A stretch of DNA of 38,460 nucleotides from Bacillota bacterium. Its GTDB lineage: Bacteria > Bacillota > Bacilli > Alicyclobacillales > SLC66. Numbering within the stretch: the first letter of the stretch is position 1; every line of letters begins with the position of its first letter. Positions 15,403 through 23,179 of the stretch are shown here, in pieces. The stretch covers positions 1-38,460 of the forward strand of contig JAKACV010000023.1 of assembly GCA_021821085.1 (NCBI GenBank). The letters are read 5' to 3'. Under the pieces are notes generated by a model, which ran no database searches, had not been told where the DNA came from, and worked only from the letters and a program-made list of their open reading frames with translations. Made by a program: the position numbers and the translations under genes.

Positions 15403-16664
15403 TCCAACTTGTATATGGTTTAGTCGATATGCAATCTTTCTACGCCTCTTGTGAAGTAGCTACACGTTCTGAGTTTTCTCGAGGTCGCTTACAACACGAT
15501 GATACAATTGATCCATCGCTTGTCGTCGCAGGCGATCCAGAACATCGTCGAGGCATCATCCTGGCCGCTACACCAGTTGCCAAAGCAAAAGGAATTACCA
15601 CCGCGATGACGCTTGGAGAAGCGCTGCGGTTGGATCGAGGGTTGATCGTTGTAAAACCGCGTATGGAATTGTATCTAGACATCAGCGTGAGAATTCAGCA
15701 AACGATTCAGCAGCATTTCCCTTTACATGAGCAATTCTCAGTCGACGAGGCGTTTTTTGCATTTTCTTATCCAACAGGACTTTTTCGTGATCCAATTATA
15801 GTATCACAAGCCTTAAAGGACGCCATTTGGGACCAGTATCGAATTCGCTGCCGCATCGGTCTTGGTCCGAACAAATGGGTTGCCAAGATGGCCAACAAAG
15901 CCGCAAAGAAAGCAGCTAACGGCGTCATATGGTGGCGTGAAGAACAAGTACAACAGGAACTGGATGGCATCCCCATCTCGGGGATGTGGGGTGTCAAAAG
16001 ACGTGGAGAGATTTTAACACGAGTATTCGGCTGTAAAACGATTGGTGATGTAGCAAACATTTCAGGAGCACGTTTGAAGCAATACTTCGGTAACGCATGG
16101 GGTGAAATCCTATATCGCTGGAGCCACGGTATTGATTTGTCGCCTATCGATCCATACTCCTATGAAGCGCCAAATAAAGGTTACTCACACAAGACGACGC
16201 TTGCACGAGACTTTGAGGAGCGGAGTGAAGTGGCTGTTGTACTGTTAGAACTACTCGATGAGGTGTGTGAACGCGTACGACACAGTGGACAAAAAGGACG
16301 ACGGATCAGTGTAGGGATCACCTACGCAGGATTTGATGGTGGATTTCACAAAGCAAAGACCCTTGGCGAGTATACGGATGATGCAAAGTTGCTCTATCCT
16401 GTTTGTTTATCCCTGTTTGATTGCTTTTGGAACGGGGAACCAGTACGTGCAATTGCTGTCGGTCTCAATGATCTGATTGCGCGAACCGAGATGATCCAGC
16501 TCTCCTTGTTCGAGGACACAATCAAACAGAATCGACTGAACCAGGTTATCGACCATTTGCATGCGCGTTTCGGTGAGATGAGTCTATATAGGGCTTCGAG
16601 TTTACTGCCAGCTGGACAAAGGGAAACCAGAAGTGGGAAAATTGGCGGTCATACGATGGGATGA
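15399..16664 (+). CDS. Y-family DNA polymerase, UvrX/YqjW type (translesion synthesis)
   Basis: A 421-residue error-prone DNA polymerase of the UmuC/ImuB-like UvrX group. The catalytic acidic residues are D10 in GLVDMQSFYASCE and D116-E117 in FSVDEAFF. The helix-hairpin-helix region (about 195-240; ISGMWGVKRRGEILTRVFG) and the little-finger region follow. A beta-clamp-binding motif QLSLF is at residues 367-371 near the C-terminus, showing that the protein is built to join the replication clamp. It is the middle gene of an SOS-controlled unit; it overlaps the genes on both sides by four bases (ATGA at 15399 and at 16661). The yolD-like partner downstream is broken, so regulation of the polymerase may be altered. 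Confidence 0.93.
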   Translation: MIQLVYGLVDMQSFYASCEVATRSEFSRGRLQHDDTIDPSLVVAGDPEHRRGIILAATPVAKAKGITTAMTLGEALRLDRGLIVVKPRMELYLDISVRIQQTIQQHFPLHEQFSVDEAFFAFSYPTGLFRDPIIVSQALKDAIWDQYRIRCRIGLGPNKWVAKMANKAAKKAANGVIWWREEQVQQELDGIPISGMWGVKRRGEILTRVFGCKTIGDVANISGARLKQYFGNAWGEILYRWSHGIDLSPIDPYSYEAPNKGYSHKTTLARDFEERSEVAVVLLELLDEVCERVRHSGQKGRRISVGITYAGFDGGFHKAKTLGEYTDDAKLLYPVCLSLFDCFWNGEPVRAIAVGLNDLIARTEMIQLSLFEDTIKQNRLNQVIDHLHARFGEMSLYRASSLLPAGQRETRSGKIGGHTMG

Positions 16665-17154
16665 TAAAAACGAGAAAATCATTAGACGGAAACTTATTTG
16701 CTTCGATGCGCATCGTTTTGCCTGAACATCGAGAAAAAATGCGAGAGGTGAAATCAGACATGGAAAAACAGCGGATATCTACGAAATAGACGAAACAAAG
16801 TACATTGAGATGCAAGAAACACTAGCAGCAGCACTAGAGTATAGATTACCTATTGAAATTAAGATTCGGAGAGATGCTGATACATATGTGATGTTTTACG
16901 GAATTCCTCATAATAGAGGTTGTTCAAAAAGGGTCGAGAACTCTGCGGCGCAGGGCTTCGGCTTGTGCTGGACATGCGTGCTCATGTACCACCTATCGTA
17001 CACTCCGCGCACATGTCCAGACTTCACCAAACCCCTGCTTGCATCTTACCTCAACCCTTTTTGAACAGGCTCTAATAGAGACAATCGAGTATTTATTGAA
17101 GATCGCGAAGTATCCTTGCAAAACGTAGTGGATGTTCGAAACGCAGCTCAATAA
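16661..17154 (+). pseudogene. YolD-like gene broken by a 1-base deletion and a MITE
   Basis: This is the third gene of the polymerase cassette. It starts at ATG 16661, overlapping the polymerase stop. The first segment (contains MRIVLPEHREKMREVKSDME) runs to a premature TAG at 16787-16789. One missing A in the run 16764-16768 explains this: adding it continues the frame as DIYEIDETKYIEMQETLAAA and on to YVMFYGIPHN. There a 157-bp MITE (16916-17072) interrupts it. Joining across the element and removing one TAATA duplication restores HNRDNRVFIEDREV and a natural end at 17154. The LPEH motif and the acidic helical middle match YolD-like proteins, small partners of Y-family polymerases in Bacillota. 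The gene is therefore doubly inactivated. Confidence 0.85.
16916..17072. mobile_element. 157-bp MITE, copy 2 (inverted), inside the yolD-like gene
   Basis: Same element as at 13407 in reverse orientation, flanked by TAATA (16911-16915 and 17073-17077). Removing the element and one duplication restores a yolD-like reading frame exactly, which defines the element ends and proves insertion. Confidence 0.93.
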
Positions 17155-17199
17155 TGGATGATCCTCTCCCAACTTTAGTCGTCGGGAGAGGATCATCCA
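17155..17199. terminator. Strong hairpin after the yolD-like gene
   Basis: A 16-bp perfect stem (TGGATGATCCTCTCCC at 17155-17170 with its complement at 17184-17199) and a 13-base loop begin immediately after the yolD-like stop. A T-containing stretch (AATTTCCTTT) follows. It is probably the cassette terminator. Confidence 0.6.
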
Positions 17200-17457
17200 C
17201 AATTTCCTTTAAAATAGCGCTGAACCCAGGCCCTCGGTTTTTTGATATGTGCAAAGAATCAGAACGACGAATAAGCGAGTGTTCTTGAAGCAGATAGTTG
17301 GAATTACGAATCAAGGCGATATTATCAGTAATCATGCTTAGTATACCGTGTATTTGATCCAACACTACAACAAGCAAGACCGCGAATTTGAACACCTTTT
17401 TTTAAAAGTGTCCAGTCTATGGGTACCAGTGTAATTCCAAGGTCTTTTCTTTTCTCA
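17200..17457. other. Unidentified sequence, possible decayed gene on the minus strand
   Basis: A minus-strand frame (17093-17395, GTG start) contains plausible protein-like text (ILSMITDNIALIRNSNYLLQ, SAILKEIVDDPLP), but it runs through the 16-bp hairpin and the end of the yolD-like gene. It is at best a fragment of an older gene. I did not recognise a family. Confidence 0.3.
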
Positions 17458-17460
17458 ATA

Positions 17461-17469
17461 TGCTAGAAT
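17461..17469 (+). promoter_or_regulatory. Extended -10 promoter of the small-RNA/peptide locus
   Basis: TGCTAGAAT is a good extended -10 (TGn plus TAGAAT). There is no clear -35. Transcription would begin near 17476 and end at the hairpin at 17750-17778, about 300 nt. Confidence 0.4.
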
Positions 17470-17588
17470 ACAGACAAGGTTAGCACTCGTGTGCTTCCGA
17501 CAAACAATAGGTTTGGCAACTTCATCCCCCGTGAGTCGTGGGGCACAGCGGCATTTGTTAGGATACTAACGAATGGGGGGTGAGGCCA

Positions 17589-17675
17589 GTGCTAAAGGTT
17601 CGTGTACGGCTTTGTCTGATCCATTGGTTTCCCGTACTTACGGTCGAAATCGTTCGATCCATGAAAAGCAAATAG
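17589..17675 (+). CDS. 28-residue hydrophobic peptide, candidate type I toxin
   Basis: A short frame starting at GTG 17589, 8 bases after a G-run ribosome binding site (17575-17580). The peptide has a basic N-terminus, a hydrophobic core (LCLIHWFPVLTVEIV) and a basic tail (RSMKSK), as in small membrane toxins such as TxpA/BsrG, although its sequence is not clearly like them. It may be a decayed member. An upstream in-frame GTG at 17580 would add three residues. The case rests on the RNA context more than on the peptide. Confidence 0.35.
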   Translation: MLKVRVRLCLIHWFPVLTVEIVRSMKSK

Positions 17676-17749
17676 CCGCCCTCGCCAAGGTAACGGCTAT
17701 TATGTCGCGTAACTCTCTTACTGCCTAACGGATGTTGCATGCCTGCCCC

Positions 17750-17787
17750 GCCCATGTCAGTTCGTAGCTGATGTGGGCTTTTTATTA
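17750..17787 (+). terminator. Intrinsic terminator of the small-RNA locus
   Basis: GCCCATGTCAG (17750-17760) pairs with CTGATGTGGGC (17768-17778), including two G-U pairs, around a 7-base loop, followed by TTTTTATT. Confidence 0.85.
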
Positions 17788-17803
17788 CTGTGTACTTGAT
17801 ATC

Positions 17804-18021
17804 TTTATTTTATACACTTCAAACTGCTATATCAACACGAAACATACGTTTGGATTTTTGTTCCATCGGAATATACTAAAGGAAACATATGTTTGTTAGG
17901 AGTGGCTGCAAGATGAGACCGCTGGGACATTTGCGAAGGTATTTAATGCTGCGATTATTGCACGAGAACATCGTCCAGTTGGGGAAACACACTGCTTAGG
18001 AATTGAAAGAGAATCACATTT
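17804..18021 (+). pseudogene. Truncated duplicate of the SOS promoter and first cassette gene
   Basis: This segment is a diverged copy of about 15040-15250: the leading TTTTATACACTTCAAAC, both LexA-box-like sites (AAAC-ATAC-GTTT at about 17841 and AAAC-ATAT-GTTT at about 17884), a TATACT -10 and the start of the 87-residue gene. ATG 17913 reads RPLGHLRRYLMLRLLHENIV, nearly identical to the intact copy, but a TAG at 17997-17999 ends it after 28 codons and similarity stops near 18021. The polymerase and yolD-like genes are missing. It looks like the remains of a duplicated or second cassette and could still act as a transcribed SOS promoter. Confidence 0.85.
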
Positions 18022-18028
18022 CGCGGAA

Positions 18029-18595
18029 TCATTTTGAGGTATATCCATTTACAACCACGTCTAGTTTGCCTGTTTCGGGATCAATCACGAGTCCGTGAAC
18101 GCAAAGCGATTTAGGCAGTAATGGGTGGGTGCGAATGATTCGAACACTTTCGCGTACGCTGTCTGGAATGGAGTCAATTCGTTGCAACCAGGCGTTCAAG
18201 TTAACACCAACGCGTTCTACCGTATCAATAGTATCGCGAGAAATTCCGCTACTGATCATTTTTCCGATTGTTTCATCAGGATTGATGCTGCTCATTCCAC
18301 ATCCGTGATGACCTATAACGCAAATTTCGTCAGCGCCGAGATCGTAGACAGCGACAAGAATACTGCGCATAATACTACCAAACGGGTGCGAAACAACGGC
18401 CCCAGCATTTTTGATGAACTTGGCATCGCCGTTTTTCAGGTTCATTGCACGGGGCAACAAGTCACTGAGTCGTGTATCCATACATGACAAAATCACAAGT
18501 TTCTTGTCAGGGAATTTGGACGTTTGGTATGGTACATATTCACGATTTTCGACAAATTGTTGATTGAACACAAGAATTTCATCTAGACGATTCAT
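18029..18595 (-). CDS. Beta-class carbonic anhydrase
   Basis: A 188-residue zinc enzyme interconverting CO2 and bicarbonate in the cytoplasm. The ligands of the beta class are visible: C38 and D40/R42 in SCMDTR, and H96 with C99 in GHHGCG. The size and the sequence KFIKNAGAVV fit the small Gram-positive type (YvdA-like). ATG 18595 is chosen since AGGAG lies about 10 bases upstream; the GTG at 18604 is too close to it. It is transcribed away from the iron permease gene, and the 136-base region between them holds both promoters. A single-gene unit is likely, because a decayed SOS cassette copy follows it. Confidence 0.93.
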   Translation of the reverse strand: MNRLDEILVFNQQFVENREYVPYQTSKFPDKKLVILSCMDTRLSDLLPRAMNLKNGDAKFIKNAGAVVSHPFGSIMRSILVAVYDLGADEICVIGHHGCGMSSINPDETIGKMISSGISRDTIDTVERVGVNLNAWLQRIDSIPDSVRESVRIIRTHPLLPKSLCVHGLVIDPETGKLDVVVNGYTSK

Positions 18596-18731
18596 TGCAG
18601 GCACACTCCTAAGAAAGTTGGCTAAATCAAGCTTATTATATCATTCCAGATTTGATGTTAGTGATATCAAATTATATAATCACGATATAAAGCTGATCAA
18701 ATCAGTCATGATTGTATAGGAGGTTAATTTT

Positions 18732-19559
18732 GTGCTAGCTTCCTTGCTCATTTTCTTTCGAGAATCATTAGAGGCCTCCATGATTTGTTCCATTATGCTG
18801 GCTTATTTGAATCAAATCGGTCGGCGTGATCGGTTTAAGGACGTTTGGATTGGGATCGTAGCTGCGGTGGCGGTGGCTATCGTTGGCGGAATCGTGGTGT
18901 TTTCAACACTCCGTCATTATGATGGTTCGGATCTCCAGACTAAAATTGAAGGAATCACATACTTCATCGCATGTGGTATTTTAACTTATATGACTTTTTG
19001 GATGAAGAAACAAGGGAAAAATCTCAAAAAAGAGCTATATAACAAAATGGACACAGCGATGAATACAGGGTCCATTGTATCGATCACTCTCATTGCATTT
19101 ATCACAGTAGGACGTGAAGGACTAGAAACGGTTGTATTTATGATTGCGATTGCCTTTCATACAAATCCAATTATGCTTACCATTGGAGCTGCAATGGGTG
19201 TGCTTGCGGGACTGATTTTGAGCTACGTGATTTATATTCTTGGTAAACGTATTAACTTAAAACACTTTTTTGATGTGATGGGAACTTTGCTTGTGTTCTT
19301 TGCTGCAGGTCTATTGGCAGATGGAATAGAGAATTTTCAACAACTGGGTTGGTTGCCAGGGGAACGTGCAGTATGGAATACCACGTCACTGCTCAGCGAG
19401 AATAGTACATTTGGGGACATTCTTCATTCTTTTTTCGGATATGCAGATGGCCCAACGGCGTTACAACTGGTGTTCTACGCAGGATATTTAACTATTGTGA
19501 TTTGGTCCTTTTGGAGGGTAGGAACCAATAAAGACCATCAGCAAATATCGCCGAATTGA
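18732..19559 (+). CDS. FTR1-family high-affinity iron permease
   Basis: A 275-residue membrane protein of the FTR1/EfeU family that moves ferric iron (or iron after oxidation) into the cell. Two REXXE-type iron motifs are present, RESLE at residues 10-14 and REGLE at 128-132, each in a hydrophobic helix. About seven membrane segments are seen by eye. AGGAGG upstream supports the GTG start at 18732. No EfeO or EfeB partner, and no multicopper oxidase, lies nearby, so it may work alone as a minimal iron permease. A 3' hairpin follows at 19596-19647. A Fur-type operator was looked for upstream and not convincingly found. Confidence 0.93.
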   Translation: MLASLLIFFRESLEASMICSIMLAYLNQIGRRDRFKDVWIGIVAAVAVAIVGGIVVFSTLRHYDGSDLQTKIEGITYFIACGILTYMTFWMKKQGKNLKKELYNKMDTAMNTGSIVSITLIAFITVGREGLETVVFMIAIAFHTNPIMLTIGAAMGVLAGLILSYVIYILGKRINLKHFFDVMGTLLVFFAAGLLADGIENFQQLGWLPGERAVWNTTSLLSENSTFGDILHSFFGYADGPTALQLVFYAGYLTIVIWSFWRVGTNKDHQQISPN

Positions 19560-19595
19560 ACTTGAAGTTTTCGCGAATGAATCCATTTTCAGGAA

Positions 19596-19647
19596 TCCGC
19601 GCGGGTAAAGTGATGTTTTTTTGAAAGTGTCACTTTACCCGCGTGGA
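19596..19647 (+). terminator. 18-bp hairpin after the iron permease gene
   Basis: TCCGCGCGGGTAAAGTGA (19596-19613) pairs with 19630-19647 with one G-U, around a T-rich loop. The downstream tail is not T-rich, so termination is likely but not certain. Confidence 0.6.
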
Positions 19648-19818
19648 TCATCCATGATGGGTACGATCGGAGAGTACGGAGCGGGTATCGTATCCAAATA
19701 AGAAACCGCCAACATCTGCAACAACAGATACTAAGGTGATGAAGTCTAGATTGATCGCTTTAGATTCGATTTGATTCTTCGTGCAGATTCTCCCCTTTTA
19801 TAAAATATTCCACTTATA

Positions 19819-19975
19819 GAGCCTGTTCAAAAAGGGTTGAGGTAAGATGCAAGCAGGGGTTTGGTGAAGTCTGGACATGCGCGCGGAGTGTACGATAGGT
19901 GGTACATGAGCACGCATGTCCAGCACAAGCCGAAGCCCTGCGCCGCAGAGTTCTCGACCCTTTTTGAACAACCTC
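19819..19975. mobile_element. 157-bp MITE, copy 3
   Basis: Same orientation as copy 1 and differs from it at only a few positions. It is flanked by TTATA (19814-19818 and 19976-19980). It lies between the iron permease and the GGDEF gene without breaking a recognisable gene. The surrounding 19648-19813 and 19981-20140 stretches contain nothing else I can support. Confidence 0.92.
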
Positions 19976-20152
19976 TTATAAGGCATGAAAAAATTTGGCA
20001 TCTCGCTTGAATGCGCTTTATGATGTAAAATACAAATAGATCATTTGGGTGAACGGATATACTCATCATGTGGAATTTCCATGTGCAGTGAGATAACTTT
20101 TGTGTGGCTTTGTCTCGCTTGTGCTCCATAAGTTAAGTAAGGAAGATTGCCG

Positions 20153-21493
20153 TTGATTCGCGATAGGATTCGAAGCAATTTTCCTTCGTATGGAAACGTT
20201 ACTCAGGGAGTATTGTTTTTAGCATCGAAAGGTGGAGTTGTGAATTACATGCACAAGTGGTTGTTTGAATTAACTGAGGATTTACCTGAAGATGTGTTTG
20301 TTCGGGTTGTAAACGCGAACGGTGATGAGATCTGCGCTACGGAGTCGACTGCGCAATCTCCCTTGCATAGTCAAGATATCATAGTACGAGTATTGAGTGA
20401 ACGAAGCTGGATTGTCGATGAGTGGAAAACACAGCAGCGGTCTTACAGAGAAATGGCTTTGCCGCTTTTCTCATCCAGTGGTGAGTTTGAAGGAGTACTT
20501 TTCATATCTATACCAAAAAATTATAAAAAAGAATTACAACGCTTAAGACATGATCATGAAGTTTTTCATTGGATTTTGGAAATTTCCCGGTATGTGTTAT
20601 TTGAATCGCGCTCCGAGGAGTTATGGAGCCAATTTCGCGATTTGTTCCTGCAACTATTTCAAGTACAGGGAGGAGGATTTCTTCGTATTGCTAATTCTCG
20701 AGTGCAGGACTTTGAATGGTTTGGTCGATTCCAGGTACCAGATGAATTAAGAACGGAAATGACTTTTGCCGCAATGACGATTATCGAGAATGGCGGCAAG
20801 TTGAAATCTATTTATTTCGAACACGAGGAGAAGGTATATCACGTCATTCGCTATGATTGGGTTCGTAATTGTGATAACTGGGATGTGCTGTATCTCTTTC
20901 ACGATCCGATAGACGATGAAGAGGCAACCTTGTTTTTATCTTTAATGAATTTCTATCACTTGGCCGTTCAAGTAGTAGAACAACGCGAGATGTTACAACG
21001 AAAAACGAATGAGGATCCTTTAACGGGAGTGTGGAATCGCAGAGCATTAGAATCTCATATGGAGACATACTATGCATTGCGTCATCCATCGCCTGCCATC
21101 TTTGTTTTATTTGATTTAGATCACTTTAAACAGTTGAACGATACGCAGGGACACCAGACAGGAGATATTGCACTTCAAGAGGTTGCGAGGTATTTTCGCA
21201 CATGTATTCGTAAGGGAGACTGGATTGCGCGGATTGGTGGCGACGAATGGGTTTTAGTTTTGCATGAAGTGGAGCCACAATTGCGGTTTCCGCAGCAAGT
21301 ACGGGAGTGGATGGAGAGTGGACCGTTTGTAGCGCATGGTCTCGGGATAACTGGAGGCTACGTGGAGATTCCTCAGGAAGCTGTCTCTTATCAAGATGCG
21401 TACCGATTAGCGGATCACCGTCTCTACGAAGGAAAGAGAGGTGGAAGAAACCGCGTGGTTGGACCGAATACGATCGTACTGTTAACACCGTGA
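20153..21493 (+). CDS. GGDEF-domain protein (diguanylate cyclase)
   Basis: A 446-residue protein expected to make cyclic di-GMP. The N-terminal 280 residues look like GAF-type sensor modules without membrane segments. The GGDEF domain begins at DPLTGVWNRRALESHM. The active-site motif is GGDEW, a mild change from GGDEF/GGEEF, and an RxxD inhibitory site (RKGD) sits five residues before it, so product feedback is likely. The metal-site Asp of LFDLDHFKQLND is present. TTG 20153 is chosen because GGAAG is about 8 bases upstream; the in-frame TTG 20147 is also possible. It converges on the asparaginase gene. The 208 bases between them show no feature of note. Confidence 0.88.
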   Translation: MIRDRIRSNFPSYGNVTQGVLFLASKGGVVNYMHKWLFELTEDLPEDVFVRVVNANGDEICATESTAQSPLHSQDIIVRVLSERSWIVDEWKTQQRSYREMALPLFSSSGEFEGVLFISIPKNYKKELQRLRHDHEVFHWILEISRYVLFESRSEELWSQFRDLFLQLFQVQGGGFLRIANSRVQDFEWFGRFQVPDELRTEMTFAAMTIIENGGKLKSIYFEHEEKVYHVIRYDWVRNCDNWDVLYLFHDPIDDEEATLFLSLMNFYHLAVQVVEQREMLQRKTNEDPLTGVWNRRALESHMETYYALRHPSPAIFVLFDLDHFKQLNDTQGHQTGDIALQEVARYFRTCIRKGDWIARIGGDEWVLVLHEVEPQLRFPQQVREWMESGPFVAHGLGITGGYVEIPQEAVSYQDAYRLADHRLYEGKRGGRNRVVGPNTIVLLTP

Positions 21494-21701
21494 AGATGTT
21501 ATATATCTGTTCAATTTGTAGCTTCATTGTCGCATGACATAGATGGATATTCAGTAATAAACTCATGAGATAAGTGAAGCTAGACATTCTTTTGGGAGTC
21601 AAACCATCCGGCTTCATGAAGTGCAAGATCGTCTTTATTTTTAACACAAATCAAATGTTCATCAGATGGTCGCCCCTGTAGCGATTACTTCTTCACTTTC
21701 A

Positions 21702-22697
21702 TCAACGTACAAGATCGTAGGCGATGGGTGTTTCCATCACACGTTTGATCGTTTGAATGTCCTGCATTTGGCCAAGAGTCCACATCAGTTTTGGCACGAT
21801 TGCTTCTGTGTTCATATCATAAGAGAGAATAATATTTGGGTTTTGTGCCACTCTTCTCCCTACCTCATATAAACTGAGATCCTCTCCTTCTTGCAGACAC
21901 TGCGTTGTGATCACGATTGCCATCCCGGCGTTCGCGAGTGCTTCAATTTTGGGGAGTAGATTGCGCCGTAGCGAAGGGACACCGCCGTTGCCGAAACTTT
22001 CAATGATGATTCCACGATACAGTGTTCGCAAATGGTCGAAAATTTCCGGTTTGGCACCAGGGTATAATTTTAATAGGAAGATATCTGTGTTTAGTTCTGT
22101 ATGGACTTGTAAAATTTTTGTGGTGGGTTTAGGTGGGAGCCATTGATAAGAAAATTGATAACCGTCCCACTGTGCCACATGGGGATAATTGATACTTTCA
22201 AACGCATCAAAGCTTTTTGTACGCATTTTCACAGCGCGAGTCCCCGCAATCACACGGCTGTTAAAAACGACATATACACCGCCCACATTTTCGCAAGCAA
22301 AATGCAGTGCATCAATCAAGTTTGTACGAGCATCTGTCTTATGTTCGTAGATGGGGACTTGAGATCCGGTTAAAACAACTGGCTTAGTTAGGTGTTGTAA
22401 CATATAGGATAGAGCTGCCGCAGTATAAGCCATCGTATCCGTTCCATGCGTGATGACAAAGCCATCGAACGCATCGATGTTTTCTGCAACACATAAAGCG
22501 ATTTGAGCCCAATGTTCTGGCTGCATGTTGGTGCTATCAAGATTCAGCAATTGTAAATAGTCGACCATGTAGCTATTTTGACTGTCATTTTCGATATAAG
22601 TGGCAAGTTGTTCCGGCGAAAGTCCTGGGGTTAAGCCGAATTGTCCCTGGACAGAGGCGATGGTACCACCTGTCGCAATGAGAAGAATGCGTTTCAT
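21702..22697 (-). CDS. ansA: L-asparaginase, type I
   Basis: A 331-residue asparaginase hydrolysing L-asparagine to aspartate and ammonia in the cytoplasm. The two nucleophile-region signatures are present: ATGGTIAS with T12, and [10 protein letters not shown] with T86 and D87. The catalytic Lys lies in the region [16 protein letters not shown]. There is no signal peptide, which fits the cytoplasmic type I form. The start ATG 22697 has GGGAG upstream and gives the family-typical [11 protein letters not shown]; the longer open frame upstream is non-coding. It is a single-gene unit by position. Confidence 0.92.
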   Translation of the reverse strand: MKRILLIATGGTIASVQGQFGLTPGLSPEQLATYIENDSQNSYMVDYLQLLNLDSTNMQPEHWAQIALCVAENIDAFDGFVITHGTDTMAYTAAALSYMLQHLTKPVVLTGSQVPIYEHKTDARTNLIDALHFACENVGGVYVVFNSRVIAGTRAVKMRTKSFDAFESINYPHVAQWDGYQFSYQWLPPKPTTKILQVHTELNTDIFLLKLYPGAKPEIFDHLRTLYRGIIIESFGNGGVPSLRRNLLPKIEALANAGMAIVITTQCLQEGEDLSLYEVGRRVAQNPNIILSYDMNTEAIVPKLMWTLGQMQDIQTIKRVMETPIAYDLVR

Positions 22698-22976
22698 ATA
22701 TTTACTCCCATCTAAGTTGGTTTGCTCTCGGATTTTCACTCGTATTGTACTATAGAATAGGAAGAGATGTTCAAATGGTGAGGAAACGGTGAGGAAGGCG
22801 ATCTTAGATCTGGGTTTGAACCGGGTGTTTTCGATAAGGAAAAAGCAGATTGTGCAGATTACCGATTCGATTTGGGCTATTTTTTTAGATATAAAGAGTA
22901 AATCTACGAACAAAAATAGAAGTACTAGCGTCGAATAGAGTAGGTGAACCACTACCCAAGAAAGTGAGGATTGAAG

Positions 22977-23066
22977 ATGAAGGACCAAGACGCGTATCGA
23001 TTTATGCATCGTATGTTTTTTCTCCTGAGTGTACTCCTCGCCGTTTTTGCGGTAGGAAGAACATAG
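22977..23066 (+). CDS. 29-residue single-span membrane peptide
   Basis: A very short gene with a ribosome binding site (GTGAGG, 22964-22969) at correct spacing from ATG 22977, followed by its own terminator at 23099-23134. The peptide has a polar N-terminus with several charged residues, a hydrophobic stretch [13 protein letters not shown] and a GRT tail, so it is a single membrane span. No family was recognised. The combination of good start signal, membrane character and dedicated terminator argues that it is real. Confidence 0.5.
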   Translation: MKDQDAYRFMHRMFFLLSVLLAVFAVGRT

Positions 23067-23098
23067 AGAAGTAAAGAGAATTGCGAAGTATAGGTGAT

Positions 23099-23134
23099 AA
23101 AAATAGCGGATAGACTCAGTCTGTCCGCTATTTT
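23099..23134 (+). terminator. Intrinsic terminator
   Basis: AAAATAGCGGATAGA pairs with TCTGTCCGCTATTTT (one mismatch or wobble) and ends in TTTTCT. It separates the 29-residue peptide gene from the DUF3050 gene. Confidence 0.8.
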
Positions 23135-23179
23135 CTATGGTAGGATGAATGAGATACTGAGATGGATGGGGTGAACGTA

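Larger units (their letters stand above)
17476..17787 (+). ncRNA. Structured RNA resembling a type I toxin mRNA
   Basis: This is an approximately 310-nt predicted transcript with a long structured leader, a short peptide frame (17589-17675) and two 3' hairpins. The leader stretch 17522-17530 (TCATCCCCC) can pair over nine bases, one G-U, with the ribosome binding site at 17575-17583. This is the kind of long-range shielding known from type I toxin mRNAs. A GTTAG-GATA-CTAAC hairpin lies between them. The stop codon is embedded in the stem AATAGCCG (17671-17678) / CGGCTATT (17694-17701), an arrangement I recall from putative holin-like toxin loci of Bacillota. An antisense RNA would be expected from the other strand, but I see no clear promoter for it. 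Confidence 0.4.

Noticed and set aside
17093-17395. 100-codon minus-strand frame near the yolD-like gene
   Set aside because: Its last third is the 16-bp hairpin and the antisense of the yolD-like end; no family is recognised. At most a fragment, noted as such.
17440-17790. tmRNA, 6S RNA or c-di-GMP riboswitch
   Set aside because: No tmRNA-like ends or tag frame, no end-to-end pairing as in 6S RNA, and no match to the conserved c-di-GMP riboswitch core by eye. The toxin-mRNA reading explains more of the features.
22698-23009. Long N-terminal extension of the asparaginase frame
   Set aside because: The true start is ATG 22697 with GGGAG and the family N-terminus; the extension is A+T-rich non-coding DNA.
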